64,000 nucleotides of DNA from Blasia pusilla (lineage: Eukaryota; Marchantiophyta; Marchantiopsida; Blasiales). Within the stretch, counting starts at the first letter, position 1; each line of letters opens with the position of its first letter. The notes beneath the pieces were generated by a model. The model was not told the origin of the DNA and made no database searches. It saw only the letters and a list, made by a program, of their open reading frames with translations. This document shows, in pieces, positions 1 through 12,879 of the stretch. The translations under genes were made by a program, and so were the position numbers. The DNA is taken from NCBI GenBank assembly GCA_050084515.1, contig CM114273.1, positions 19,530,001-19,594,000 on the forward strand, read 5' to 3'.

Positions 1-149
1 ACGGTCTGTCCGATTCCCTCTGATGCCGGGACATCACATCGAAGTAAAGCGATGTGTCATTTTGCATACCATTTGTCCTCGTTGGAATACGGGGGCAGCA
101 GGTGGGATGCCAACACCAAAAAAGGGATAGGCTTGAAGTTGTGCAAATT

Positions 150-765
150 GGCGTTTGGGTATGATATCAACTTCATCACGAACCGCCCGCGTTGGTGTGA
201 GATCATAACTAGGTGTGGAACCCTTGGAGGATAGACGTGACATCGCCAAGTTGAAATGGCGGAGGCAGTGGAGACAATGGACTCCCATCGCTATCCTAAA
301 GAGGTGATGGGGAAAACCTAGACCCAAAGAAGACCGGTAAAACACGCCAAATCTTGGACGAAAAAGGTTCAAGAGATTGTGCAAGCATCCAAGCTCAGCA
401 GGCCTGAATCTGTGGGAGCAAGATGAGAAAGCATTCGTGGATACCATAACCAAAGTAGTGGGCAAACGCTCACAAAGAGAACAAAGACATGGAGGAAGCC
501 ATGAAAATGTCGACCTCTCTCTTTTGACGGTATATCCCGAGAGAGGGGTAATGAAGAACTATTTATGGGAATCCCTTGCTTGGGAACCCGGCTCAAGTTC
601 AAGTTCAGACGGGGCAATCCCCTTGAACCATAAGAAAAGCAGGATGGGAACACAACTAAACTCTTGCGCCTTGTGTGACGATGGGGACGAAACCTCTAGT
701 CATTACTTGGTCTCCTACGCAAAATTCACAACACAGAGCAAGAGCATATGCCGATATTGCTAAGT
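150..765 (+). pseudogene. LINE-type retrotransposon 3' remnant (zf-RVT-like)
   Basis: No intact gene. Around 225-375 the plus strand encodes, with frame changes, a segment of the kind DIAKLKWRRQW...RYPKEVMG, which resembles the region between reverse transcriptase and the terminal zinc finger of plant LINEs. At about 663-740 a frame reads CALCDDGDETSSHYLVS, with the Cys-x2-Cys ... His spacing of a zf-RVT module (a zinc-binding domain at the end of LINE reverse transcriptases). The expected final Cys is replaced by Tyr in VSYAKF. The reverse transcriptase itself lies outside the window or is lost. This is a motif-level reading; an unrelated decayed gene is possible. Confidence 0.35.
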
Positions 766-1049
766 TGGTAGCACTGAATTGTTCAACACATTCAAGAGCC
801 TTGATTCATTGCCCAAAGCCAGACCTTTGGTAAGTAATGTCTATTGGGGATCCCAATCAGGTAAAGTAGATTGTGTGGTGAAGAGTTTCTTGGTTGACAC
901 TTGAAAGCTCCGCACAAACACGTTGTTTGGTCAGCACTCACACTATATGAGAGTGTCTCCCTCCTCTCATATGGTACCTTCTTCACTTGCTTCTCTCTCT
1001 ACACCCATCCCAGTTCCCAGTCTCAAGCACCGTCCAACTAGGGCGCGGG

Positions 1050-1258
<209 letters not shown>

Positions 1259-1309
1259 CTAGTGGGAGGTCCTCCACCGAAAGAAGGAATTGATTACAAA
1301 TAAAAGCCT

Positions 1310-1490
1310 AAACAAGAGAAGAGAAGAACAAAACAAAACAAAACACATCAGAGATTACACATATATTAGAGAAGAGAAGAGAAGAGAGAAAAAAGTAGAG
1401 ATTTCACATATAATAGAGAAGAAAAGAGAAAAAAGTAAAGAGAAGAAAAGAAATGAATAGATAATAGAAGAAAGGAGAAAGAAAATAAAA
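1310..1490 (+). repeat. purine-rich tract with internal duplication
   Basis: About 180 bases consist almost only of A and G with short interruptions, rich in GAGAAGA and AAAACA units. Two copies of a unit beginning AGAGATT-ACACATAT or AGAGATT-TCACATAT lie at about 1350 and 1398. No coding capacity is seen. It probably grew by slippage from the same GA-rich background as the nearby microsatellites. Confidence 0.7.
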
Positions 1491-2500
<1,010 letters not shown>

Positions 2501-2614
2501 AGATAGATGAACACACGGATATTCACCTCTCAAGCGCACATCAATGGTAATGTGAGAGTAATGCTTGTGAGAGCAATGCAGCTTCGTTAGAATGATTATA
2601 CGCAAGAAAATTTC

Positions 2615-3060
2615 AATGCGGCTTCTACAAAACAGCAATACGGCAAGACCTTATTCTCTTCTCTCGTGTTGGATTTCAAGCAACACGATGATCTCATAGC
2701 AACGATATAGCAAAGAGGCTCGGTGAAATCTCTACCTTATGAGTTTTGCAGACTTTCTCTCTCCCAATGTGTGTAGTCTGAGACCACCTTTGAACCATAA
2801 GCTACACCCGAAATGATGGAGTACACCCGAATTGAAATCATTAGCTGCAGAAGCTGAAAAATCTTGATTTTTGAAAGGAAATGAAATTCAGAGCAAGATG
2901 ATTGTAGAGCAATGAGGCTTCTCCTAAATGCTTCATTGCAAGACGTTCTTCTCTATCATTATAAATTTCAAGCATCGCAGCTTCGTGAAGGCTCTACCTG
3001 ATGGGTTTTGCACACTTTCTCTCCCCCACTGTGTGCAGTCGACGCCCACCTATGAAGCTT
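2615..3060 (+). repeat. diverged tandem duplication, spacing about 280 bp
   Basis: Two related stretches lie in the same direction, about 2615-2800 and 2905-3060. Shared landmarks, in order, are GCAAGACcTT or GCAAGACGTT, then TTCAAGCA, then the pair CTCTACCTTATGAGTTTTGC and CTCTACCTGATGGGTTTTGC, then TTTCTCTC..C and GTGTG.AGTC. The order is conserved although the bases have diverged. I recognise no gene. Confidence 0.7.
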
Positions 3061-4397
3061 TCCCTAACTGTAGTTGTAGCTGAAAATGAACATCCACGTT
3101 AAACTAGGAGCAAACCGGCCACAGCTTCCACTATCGGGCTATTCGAGCTGCAATTTCACAAAGTCTTCGCAGAAATTGTCTTCGCTCTCTACACAAATTT
3201 TTTTTTCCCATCAGCAATAATGAACATCCGCACCCTCGGATGTAGTAGCAAAGTGAGTGAAGATTGTTTAATTCATCCTACACGCATTTTTCACGAGAGA
3301 AGATGGAGGAGCGCGAGTGGCAAAGGTTTGAACGTTGAAAGACGAGTGAGGGCTTAACGCGGGCAAGGAAGGAGGGCTTAGCTCGTGGGATGGAGAAGGC
3401 ATACAAGGCGGGAATGAAAAAACAACGGATGAGGGCTTAACCCGGGCTTGGAAGTTTAGGGTTTTGTAAGAAATCTCTAGTTTTATCGGATTTTTGTCAT
3501 TTTTTGCAAGATATAGTGCCACCAATATGATATATTCCATGAAAAGTTTTGGAAGTACTAATTAAAAAAATTTCTTCATTTTGTTCATTACATTTTTATA
3601 CAAGTATATGCCAAGTAACTTGAGATAAGGTGGCTTTCTATTAGTCTTAAAAAAGATATTATTTTTCATGAAAATAAACAAGTATTTAAGTATGACTCCA
3701 CAACCATGTGAGTAATTCATGAGTCACTAGGAGGGTTTCAGAGTAACTAAGAGTAGTTAAAATAACTCTAAGTAACACGAGTAACAACGATATGGGTTAA
3801 AAATGATCCCTTTCCTACTAGTGAGAGGCCTACAAGCATCTTAGTGGAGAGGCGCATGATAACACGGAGCTCCTAAAATTGATTAGGCTTAATACCAATT
3901 GTAACGCACCTGAAGTGCACTATATCTTCAGACCGAGTAAGCTCACTCTCATTAAACATTATGTCATGAAATGCCATCACCTCTTTCTGAATACCTAGTT
4001 AGAAACAAAAGAAAAAGGAGCAAGTAACACGAGCAAGTTGTGCCTACAAATTAAGATACAATCAAATAAAGAAGAAGTAAGGTAAGTGAGAAGACTATGT
4101 TAGAGTTACCTGTTGCGGGGGGTGTTGCTTCTTTGATTCACGGAAGTTTGTAGCCCATAGCTTGTGTTGATCAAAAAGTGACTCATGTTTTGGCAATAAA
4201 TATCCTCTCCTCAATAAGTGTGGTCTTTGCCAAGGCTATTTGCATATCGCAACTAAGCTTGTGTGGGAGGCACAAATCTTTCCGGTTGTTCCTCTCATAG
4301 CTCGAGCATATCATCCACTATCATTTCAGAAAAATGAACGTGTATTATGGGTACTTGAAGTGATAATTTCATAGCGCCAACCTAGCCTAGGCCGTAT
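3061..4397. other. no gene; possible old copia primer-binding site
   Basis: There is no convincing gene. At about 3886-3902, read on the minus strand, the sequence is ACAATTGGTATTAAGCC. This is like a copia LTR end (ACA) followed by a decayed initiator-tRNA primer-binding site (family form TGGTATCAGAGC). A GC-richer patch at 3300-3440 has three loosely similar copies of an AGGGCTTAA...CGGGC unit. The remainder is AT-rich and featureless. Confidence 0.3.
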
Positions 4398-5960
4398 GGT
4401 GATGCATCATGTGCCAATCTAGATGCAAGTGTTTCTGTGTTTTTTTCCCTTAGAACAATTGTGTTTGGATGTTGCACTTTTCCTAAAGTGTTCATGTCCA
4501 CGACTTCCACTTCTTCCATGTGACTTGCCCATGACCCTCCCCCTTATATATACTTCTGAGGAGGTTTGAGAACCCCATAAGTATGCATAAGGAGGAGGGT
4601 GTGCAAGGGTGTTTGGGACCTGAACTCGACTTTGGGGAGCCATGGGACGAGCCAAGGGCATAGAATGGATCGAGAGGTTGGCGTTGGTGTGTGAGTACCA
4701 AGCAAAGTTCAAGGGAGTGAATTTTGGAGGTCATCCTTTGATTCCAACCCGTGACTCATTTCTTGGGTCCCAATTAGGGACTCATGCAAGGTCCATTGGA
4801 TAGTTGGGACCGCTAGGCGTGCGAGCGCCGCTCTAGGTGCTTGGACTTTCCAAAAAGTCCATCCCAAATATAGGAAGGCTTGCCCGTGTTGGGAAGTGAT
4901 GAGTTAGAACATGTTAAGTTTGATGAATGGCTTGAGTTGAGAACTTGGGGAGTTGGAAATCTGGTGGAATTGAACCAAGACTAACAAGAGTGTTTGTGGG
5001 TCTAGATCAATAGAGTGAGTGTGACCTAGAGAATGTACACTTCCGCAACATCAGAGATTGATGTTCAAGAGGAGTATACACAAAACATAAGCACTACAGT
5101 GATGCATTAAGTGCCACTCTAGATGCAAGCTAGTAAGTCTATGTAGTTTTTGCTTAGAACATTTTTTTCTAGATGTTGCACTTGTCCTAAAGTATTCATG
5201 TCCACGAGTGACACTTCTTGCGTGTGACTTTCCCTTGATCTTCTTGTCTTACCCTTGGAAGAGTTGTTATAAGATGATATACTTTTGATACACTAATGTA
5301 TTAGCAATCATTAAATCTTTTTGTGACAAGGCCTCAAGTTTTTCCAGAAACTTATGATTTTTTAGGTGGCACTTCACCAAGTGTACTCCACCTACTCCTC
5401 CTTGTCTCTTGTGTCCCTCCCCAAGCGTCCAATTGCTCCTATGACCTCAAGTTCTTGCTCACCAAGGATTAGGTGTGATACCACGTGTCATACATCTACT
5501 CTTCTTGAACAAAAATCTTAAGTGTCGAGGAAGCGTACACTTAGTAGGATACGCTCTCACTACCGATCTACACTCAAACACACTTGCCTTAGTCTGGTCT
5601 AGGTCAATCGGCCTTCCAACCCACCGAGTTCTCAACTCGGAACCTCATCAAACTCAACCTTCCCTAATTCCTAGCTTCCCAACATGGGCAAGTCTTCTGA
5701 GATTTGGGGTAGACTTTCTCGTTAGTCCAGATACCTAAAATAGTGTTCGCACGCCTAGCGGTCCCAACTATCCAATGGAACTCGTATGAGCTCCCAAACT
5801 GATACCCAACTAAATGAGTCGTGGGTTGGAATCCAATAGGGACCTTCAAAATCCACTCTATTGAACTTGGTTTGGGTTTTGAATACCAACGTCAAAACTC
5901 TTGATCCATTCAATGCCCTTGGGTCACCCCACGGCGCCCCAAAGTGAGGTTCAATTTCCA
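4398..5960. repeat. compound direct and inverted repeat
   Basis: Two overlapping repeat structures are visible. A direct repeat of about 145 bp lies at 4398-4545 and 5098-5245, beginning GGTGATGCATCATGTGCC and AGTGATGCATTAAGTGCC. A larger imperfect inverted repeat has arms at about 4600-5060 and 5490-5960. For example, the complement of CCGCTAGGCGTGCGAGCG near 4810 appears at about 5744, and the complement of CTTGCCCGTGTTGGGAAG near 4880 appears at about 5674. Landmarks stay in mirrored order over about 450 bp. The cause may be two element copies inserted head to head, or one rearranged retrotransposon leader. Confidence 0.8.
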
Positions 5961-6096
5961 AGCACTTTTGGAGATCATTCCCCTTACTAGAACTTACAGG
6001 GTTCTCTGAACTCCCCCTATCCTTTGGGAAAAGACGTTGGGGCCACTCTTTTTGGCCCATAACCCAACTCCTCGTATAGTCATTGTCGAGAAGTTT

Positions 6097-6240
6097 CTTA
6101 GCCTCTGCTTATGCGTTTGCTGAGATCTTTGCTACATTGGAAGTGGCTTTGCATAAGATTTCCAACGCCACCTTACTTATCCCAAATGCATCTTGGGACT
6201 AAAATTTTTGGTCCAAAATATAGTCAAAACCCCAAACGCT
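6097..6240 (+). repeat. retrotransposon leader-like segment (copy 1)
   Basis: This stretch matches, in order and orientation, a second copy at about 12893-13040. Shared phrases include CCTCTGCT..TGCGTTTG.CT, AAG.TTTCCAACGCCA, CTTTATCCCAAATG or CTTATCCCAAATG, and CATCTTGGG or AATCTTGGG. The phrase AGCTTTCCAACG also occurs near 49310 in the leader of copia-2. Such motifs are common just after the 5' LTR of plant LTR retrotransposons. That makes this the likely start of the internal part of gypsy-1, but no matching 5' LTR is recognised next to it. Confidence 0.45.
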
Positions 6241-7049
6241 AGTCACTTTCCAAATCCAGTTCTCACCTCTTTGGCAACCAACCTTCCTAGACTCGACTCC
6301 TCTCAAATCTTGGTTCAAGTTTCCTAGTCGCAACCATAAACGCATGAATCGTTCAACCTTGTTCGCGTCTCATCTCTTGTGTCTCTTGCGTCTCTTCCAA
6401 GAGACCACTTCAACACGCAAACCATCCTACCGTGAGCCCGCTAGAGTTTAGGGTTTAGTTCCGCTTGGCGCTCTTTTGGTTATGAGGGTCGCGACACCAA
6501 GGATCCTTAAGTGTGTCCTTGAATTAATGTGAGATAGCATAACATAAAGTAGGCCACATGCAAAGATAAAATTCAACACGAGTAGACATATGCCATATAC
6601 TATCAAAAACATTTGGGCCTCGTAGATGTCGATGTAGTTAGAGGAGCGAGATGAGGCGAATTCATCTTCCCACCTATATAGCATTTCACACAACGTAGCA
6701 ATGGCACATTGCAAGAGGTGGTGATGACTTTGTGCAAAGTTCCACTATTTACGGCTATGGACTTGATGATATTTGGAGGTTGACCAGTTGAGGTTTTTGG
6801 TTGGCAGTGACGTTATGTGAGAGCAATGATTTTTGTTCTTCTAGTGCTAAGATTTGTATAGGAGATATAGTGGAAATATTCTTAGAGAAAGTGCTTAAGA
6901 TGAGGTCCACAAAGAGTTGGCATGCAACAACAACTAGAGTGGTAGAGTTTTTAGTTAGACCATCAATAGAGCGTGCAACCATCTCACCAGGAGTTGATAT
7001 ATTGGACAACTGAAAGGGAGTATTCCACTTGGTTGGTGCATCCAAACTT

Positions 7050-7135
7050 GTGTATCAAACACAATTTATTCTTCTTGATTTAGGAGCACAACCCCTTATG
7101 TTGGGGAAGGCAGCATGTGTAGTGATGGGGTTGTA
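7050..7135 (+). pseudogene. retropepsin fragment of gypsy-1
   Basis: The frame reads FILLDLGAQPLMLGKAACVVMG and then a stop. It resembles the active-site strand of retroviral-type aspartic proteases, where the usual triad is Asp-Ser/Thr-Gly-Ala. Here the second position is Leu (DLGA), which would inactivate the enzyme. Its place upstream of reverse transcriptase fits gypsy order. Confidence 0.55.
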
Positions 7136-8769
7136 GAAGTGTGAGATCACTCCTTGTTCAATCTAGATTTAGACTCCACTAGGAGGCACATCCTTGATAT
7201 AGTATATGACTTGTGATGAGATTACAATGAGAATTTGGCATGACCATCCAATTGATATTGCGATGGTGTGGACGCAAGTGGTGGTGTCACCAAGTGAATC
7301 CTATGATGCTTTGGTAAAGGCTTTCGTATTGTATCTCCTGGGGTTCACACTTGAATTTTGGGCAGAGACAACCTCCTATAAACCATGTTGACATTGAGGT
7401 GAGGGAGGAGCCAGTCAACTACCTATGGGGGAGGCAGGGAGCTAGACTTGATATATGGTTCATTTCTAGGGTCCACCACAACAATTGCAACTTACTATGG
7501 TGCACTATGTTGGCCTCAAGATTTATTGGAGGGGATTGTTGATGCACAGGATATTCCTATAGAGGATAGTCATGAGGAGTGGCATGCGATGACGAGCATG
7601 ACTACATCTATTAGTGACACTTCTTCAACTTTGTGGGGGACGACTATTGACTTGCAGAAGGGTAGACGAGCTCATGAGGTAAGCGTAGAGGTGAGCCTAC
7701 GCTCTAGAGCGAAACAAGATAGAGTTACCATGTGCTCTAGGAGTGGAAATATTGATGCCCTTGGACACCACACCGATTGTACATGTGTGGTGGTATCCCG
7801 AGGAGGGTCTACATACAGTACTAGCTCTCTTTGGATGCATTAGAACTATTATGGCTACACTGTCACAGGCCACAGTACGAGTACAAAAATTTTAATATAT
7901 TTAGAGGGATGAGACTGCATGTAGAGTCTCATTACACCATGTGGCAGAACTAGTCCAACAATATCCTCATTTATTGCTAATGTCTGCAGTTAGGGGATAT
8001 CAACATGTGTTATGGCTGACATTTTGTTGATGGGGGCGTAGGGTTTGGGTAGGGTTGGTCCGATTCCTTTTTTGGTGATAGATTGGCTACGTCAAGGTCA
8101 TTCTTTGGCGATTTAGGGACTTGATGTGCAAGACCAAAGGTCGGTATTTTTTGGGAGATGTTGCAACTTTTACGACACTTGGAGACTACCCAAAGATGTT
8201 CTCCGACCTAAATTTGGAGAAAATTCCATGGTTATATCAAATTCAAGCCTGAGTGATGGTGAGTGTGCATCAGATGTGTTGTGGATAGGATCAAATATTG
8301 TTGGATGTGGCAAGTATTGGATTGCGCACACACCATCCACGATTGTGGTGGATAAAAATTTTACCATCCAAGTTTCTAAGGTAAGCTTATGATGGAATTT
8401 AGAGACCATCCCTACTTATCGTGGATGCAATCTTGGATTGAGGGCAAAAATCTCACGTTGTTACTTGTGATGACGTACCATCGTTGGCAGTGGCTAATTG
8501 GATGGGCTAACAGAGGGTTATATTTCATGTGAATTTGCTATCATCTCATACTTTTTTTCGTAGAGGATCAATCATGATATGGGATGAGCGGGCACATACA
8601 CTTGTGAAGCCCAACAATGACGAGCGAGAGCGAGCTATGGGATTTTGTACAAGTACAATGGTGGTCCCTATGGTGGCAAAGGCATCACATAGATAGATAT
8701 TGGGTTAGGCTATGGACTTGAACTGTCTTACTTGGGTGTTTAGTCTTGGTTTATTGAGCAAAGATGGAT

Positions 8770-9290
8770 ACGAGAGGCGTATGTGAGATTACATCCTCTT
8801 TGAAGCACAACATTTACAATGTGGGGATTATCGTTATATCAATTGGCATACGAAGGCTAATTGCTATGCTCTATCTATTCCCAAGGAGATCTTTGATGCA
8901 CAAGGCCGGGCATGCAAATATCTTCGGTTGTTTGTGTTTCTATGTTGGCTATTATCAATTGCCTATACGTGTGGAGGATAGGGAGAAGACAATATTTTGG
9001 GGGATAGATCCTTTCGGAAAGGATTTTTTGTATTAGTGGTAATTCTTACCATTTGGGTTGAAGAATGCCTCTATGGATTTTCAACAAGTCATGGATAAGA
9101 TTTTGGCTAGTTTGGATTTCACGAGATGTTACATCAATGACATTATCGTCTTTAATGCCACGATTTAGGAGCATGAGAGACATTGATCTAGAGGAGGTGT
9201 CTTGACAATTGAAGTTACATGGGCTGAAGTTATATCTAGGAAAGCATAGATTCTTTCATGACTAGATTGAGTTCCTTGGACACACCATTT
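8770..9290 (+). pseudogene. reverse transcriptase fragment of gypsy-1
   Basis: Visible pieces are the segment YYQLPIRVEDREKTIFWGIDP at 8950-9010, a match to the GYHQ-type region of gypsy reverse transcriptases, and RCYINDIIVF at about 9125-9155 at the catalytic YxDD position. The first catalytic Asp is Asn (YIND), so polymerase activity would be lost even without the frameshifts. The segment after it, about the extra Cys-rich hairpin and EFLGH motif, is also legible near 9270 (FLGHTIYLG). Confidence 0.75.
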
Positions 9291-9529
9291 ATCTAGGGAG
9301 TATTAGAGTTTAGCACTTACAATGTGGGGATTATCGCCATATAGATGTGAGTCAAGTTCAAGTTTTCAAGGGATTGGCGAACTACTACCCATGTCCCGTA
9401 AAGGGCTTTAGTGCAATTGTGAGGGAATTAACTTTGCTGAGTAGGCTTGACCATGAGTGGTTTTGGGAAGATGATCAGGAGTGAGCATTTCAAGAGCTTA
9501 AGGACACATTGACGTCCTAGCCATTTTGA

Positions 9530-9900
9530 GGAGACTTGTGCGTGGTCTTCTGTTCTAATTACATATGGATTGGAGTATGTTGGGGTTAGGAGTGGTGCTT
9601 ATTTAACGAGTTAATGAAGGGAAGAAGTTTTCAATGGCATATGCAAGCTACTCGAATAATGTTGCGTAGGCGAAGTACAATTCCTATGACAGGGATTGCT
9701 TAACTAAAGTGGCCCATTTTAGATGTTATTTGTTTGGGAACCCTTTCACTCTCATCATTGATCATCAACCACTCGGATGGCTAATGGAGTCCAACAAGCT
9801 TAGAGGAAAGCTTGCCAGATGAGCACTCTTATTACAAGAGTATGATTTTTAGGCTGTCTTTTGCCCAAGATATTTGAACTTGGACGCGTACGAGTTGAGA
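9530..9900 (+). pseudogene. RNase H fragment of gypsy-1
   Basis: The end of the domain reads LIIDHQPLGWLMESNKLRGK at about 9755-9815, followed by a stop and LLLQEYDF then a TAG stop. The same text, with Trp-Leu-Met-Glu and Lys-Leu-Arg-Gly-Lys, occurs in gypsy-2 at 29590-29690. It follows reverse transcriptase directly, as expected in a gypsy pol gene. Confidence 0.7.
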
Positions 9901-10379
9901 CTTAATCCATGCACAAGCCAGAGTTGTATGATTGGAGGGCGATAGCATGGTGAGATTGATGAGAAGATGATGCTAGGTTAGCACACATTTGCCTTTTTGT
10001 GTTTATTATGTCAGGTTTGCAAGAGAAATCCATTATAGGAGGGAGGCTGGATGGTGAGTCCTTAGATTCAGATGCCAGTAAGGAGTCAACAAGGACTTGC
10101 AACATCCACGATGATGAGACGGTCTTGAGGTACATGCATAGGTTTTTGCTTTTGGTATTAATTGAAAAGGCATGCGGCTTGCTAAATTAAGACCAACTTG
10201 ATCCCATTAGTGTTGGTTTTGATCATTGGTCCACCTCACGGTGGGCCGTTATTAAAGCCTTATGGTATCTTAGCCAGCATGGTGGATACTAGAGAGCGAG
10301 ATCAAGTCCTGTAGCGAGCCAAGAGGTTCAAGTGGGAGGGGGCGTATATGCTTCGAGTTTGGGAGGATGGAGGAGAGTG

Positions 10380-11250
10380 GATTGTGTCTCATCCTTTATA
10401 GCAAGCATGAGTTGTAAGAGATGTCCATGAGGAGTTGGATCATTTTGGAGTCGAACGTACATAAAGCTTGCTCAAATTAAGTATTTGTGGCGTGGTTTTC
10501 ATATTGATGTTCAAAAATTTGTAGCCAGACGCATTGTATGTGATAGGGTACGGACATCGTTTAATGCCTCGACACCACACTTGCATCCTTTATCGATCAT
10601 GGGATTAAGGTATCGCTAGAGTTTAGAATTTGTAGGACCTTTACCATTGAAGGGGCATCATAGAATGGTTATGGTGGAGTACTTCTCCAAGTGGATTGAG
10701 TTTGTAGTATTTCTAGATAGGTTGAGTGAGGGAGCAAATTATGCATTTCTTGATTGAGTGGTTAGTCATTTCAACGCACAAGTGGAGGTGTTGACATAGT
10801 TTAGGGATGCATACTATATAGGTTTAGGGATGAATTTTAGGCCTTGTGTGATTAGGCGTTGAAAGATTATCGTATGAGTTCTTAAGATCATATAGAGGCA
10901 TATGGTTTAGTAGAGAGAGTTGTGAAGACAATGAAGAGAGGATTAAGCAAGAATTGGCTACAGATATGACATTTAGGAGATTGGGACCTATAGTTGTCAT
11001 GGTTGGCGATGGATAACTACTTTATGTGGCAAACATCCTTAGCATTATTTTCACCGTATGGGAGAGATCTTTATATACCATCAGGTATTCAACGAGGTTT
11101 GGTTGAGGCACCAGACCTTGACAAACCAAATATATGTGTGTGAGGATATTTTGAACGGATTAAGCTCTTCTGAGAGTGCCTATGACATTTAAGAACCTCG
11201 CCATTGCTCAACATCACAATATAGTGAGGAATGCGACTACACATAGAGGA
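10380..11250 (+). pseudogene. integrase fragments of gypsy-1
   Basis: Legible pieces, in order, are the zinc-binding start (DVHEELDHFGVERT, then LYVIGYG), the core (SLEFVGPLPLKGHHRMVMVEYFSKWIEF) and later fragments such as YGRDLYIPSGIQRGLVEA. All have equivalents in gypsy-2 integrase. Several stops interrupt the frame. It belongs to the catalytic part that inserts retrotransposon DNA, and is dead here. Confidence 0.75.
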
Positions 11251-11319
11251 TTAAATCGACTCAAGATTTTATGAATCCATCTTGATAATTATGTCTACAT
11301 ATAGCATATAGTACCAAAA

Positions 11320-11600
11320 ATGTTGGACGTGATGATGGGATGCATTATTCTACGAGTGCGAGAGATTTTAACTTCAAGAGTCCTTATTTTAGAAGGTCAT
11401 GATGATATTATTTGGAAAGATCATATGCGTAATTTTACACTCTGTCATCTTCCAAACGTGGATGGAAATATTTATCCAAGGTTGGAATCAAAATTGTTCT
11501 TGCAAGCTTGAGATATATGCTATGTGGGTGTACTAGAGGAACATCCATGATTGGGTTTTTCTAGTAGATGTGTTAGGATTCATAGCTAGATGGATCTTAG
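11320..11600 (+). pseudogene. integrase tail of gypsy-1 with the start of a PHD-like segment
   Basis: The frame at 11320-11511 reads RVREILTSRVLILEGHDD then WKDHMRN, the same module as RVREILPYGILLLEGRDGMVWKDHVRN in gypsy-2. Just after it, in another frame, LRYMLCGCTRGTSMIG aligns with CMMCGSACDPTMML, the start of the gypsy-2 PHD finger. The rest of the finger is deleted. This supports the finger having been present in the common ancestor of the two copies. Confidence 0.55.
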
Positions 11601-12865
11601 ACTTGTGTGCATGGAAATTGATGTATCTTAGCAGTGATGTCTCTTCACACGATAGTTATTGTGGTAGATGAGATGTAGGGCAAGATAGTATCAAGACCTT
11701 GGACTTGTGAGAAAATAGAAAGTGACGAAATCATTGAAATCTTTACAAAACTTAGAGATACAAAGTGGCCTAGTCCGTCCGTGCGCTCACAGAAGAGCTT
11801 CAATGGAACCTGAACTAGGAGATAACTCGACATACGAGAATGCGCTACCGCTGCGGCTCCCGACTATTTGACTACTCGGGAAAACTAGGGTTTTTACCTA
11901 TTTTTCTTCGTTTCTATTAATAGAAAAAATTTGACCCTATATTTATCTAACCCTATATTGCATCAAGGTGCCCTGCACCCTGATGCAATACAGGGTTAGA
12001 TAAACCTAGTAACGCTACTCCGTAAACCACCTACGTCATATTACTATGACTCCTTTGACGTCTAAGTCGGAACCATCGATCTAGGCTTCTCCTCATACAA
12101 GGGGGCCGATCGGATCAATAGTGCTCAGAGGAGTGGATGTTGAGAATCCAACAGGACTTTCCCATTTTGAGAGATCATATATGACTTGCTCTTAAGAGAT
12201 GACCTACAAACGTAGGTTACCCTTTCTTTTATGAGGAGTGATAATCTTGGAGAGGTTAATCCTCTAAATTTCTAATCCTTTGTATGGAGTCACTTGGGGC
12301 TATAAGGTTCGAGGGTTAGTTGGAAATTGAGTAGTAGTTGGTCTTATGAGAAGACCACATGTGTAGGTATTAGGGAGTTAGTACCCTATGTACTTTAGGT
12401 TATTGGTGACCGGCCTCCTTGGAGACCCATTGTTGTTGGTGACCCTTGGAGGAGGTAACCTATGTATATAGGTCACCAATGGATGTGCTTAGGGGGGGTA
12501 TAGTTTGGATGAAGCTTATTCAAAGCTCATCTTCCTTAGATCCAACCCATTGTTGGAATCCGTAATATGGTGCAACTTGCATGTATTAAGCTTGGATTAT
12601 CTCTTAAAGAGTGGGCTAGGATTGATCATAGATCACACACATTGAGAGTTCATTGCAGATTATCTTGTACTACTATTGTAGTGTGTATCATCGAGTGGAT
12701 ACTTGGATGAGATATAGTTGATTGCAGATTTCATCGTCATATTTCATATTAGGATTTTCCATTCATTCATATGCGGATGTGCTAGGATTCATAGTTAGAT
12801 GTATCTTAGACTTGTGTGCATAATAGTTGATGTATATTGGCAACGATGTCTATTTGCACAACATC
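11567..12865 (+). repeat. LTR2: long repeat after gypsy-1
   Basis: A short direct repeat of about 90 bp starts this block (11567-11655, TTAGGATTCATAGCTAGATG and onward) and also closes it (12777-12865, CTAGGATTCATAGTTAGATG and onward, ending near GTCTATTTGCACAACATC). The roughly 1.2 kb between them contains runs such as GGAGACC and TAGGTCACC. Part of the block recurs in reverse at 57.1-57.35 kb, so it is a dispersed repeat. I read it as an LTR or LTR-containing unit, but exact ends and target duplication are not clear. The leader-like sequence right after it (12.89 kb) suggests a further partial element downstream. Confidence 0.55.
11942..12004. repeat. 29-bp-stem hairpin inside LTR2
   Basis: The left arm 11942-11970 (TTTATCTAACCCTATATTGC and onward) and right arm 11976-12004 are reverse complements with two mismatches in 29. 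They are separated by a 5-base loop, CCCTG. This is the strongest hairpin I saw in the window. In a retrotransposon it could act in the RNA, but that is inference. Confidence 0.9.
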
Positions 12866-12879
12866 ATCAATCCTACTAT

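Larger units (their letters stand above)
6800..11600 (+). mobile_element. gypsy-1: decayed Ty3/gypsy retrotransposon internal region
   Basis: The plus strand carries, in the usual gypsy order and across many stops and frameshifts, a retropepsin motif, reverse transcriptase, RNase H, integrase and an integrase tail. Each block matches the corresponding block of gypsy-2 at 27.6-31.4 kb in order and wording, so the two are diverged members of one family. No frame is long enough to work. The first part (6.4-7.0 kb) should hold gag, but I cannot recognise it. An LTR2-type repeat follows at 11.57-12.87 kb. The element is old and inactive. Confidence 0.85.

Noticed and set aside
6448-6714. 88-codon minus-strand frame with a hydrophobic stretch
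   Set aside because: It lies opposite the likely gypsy-1 5' region, has no known domain and no splice or start context.
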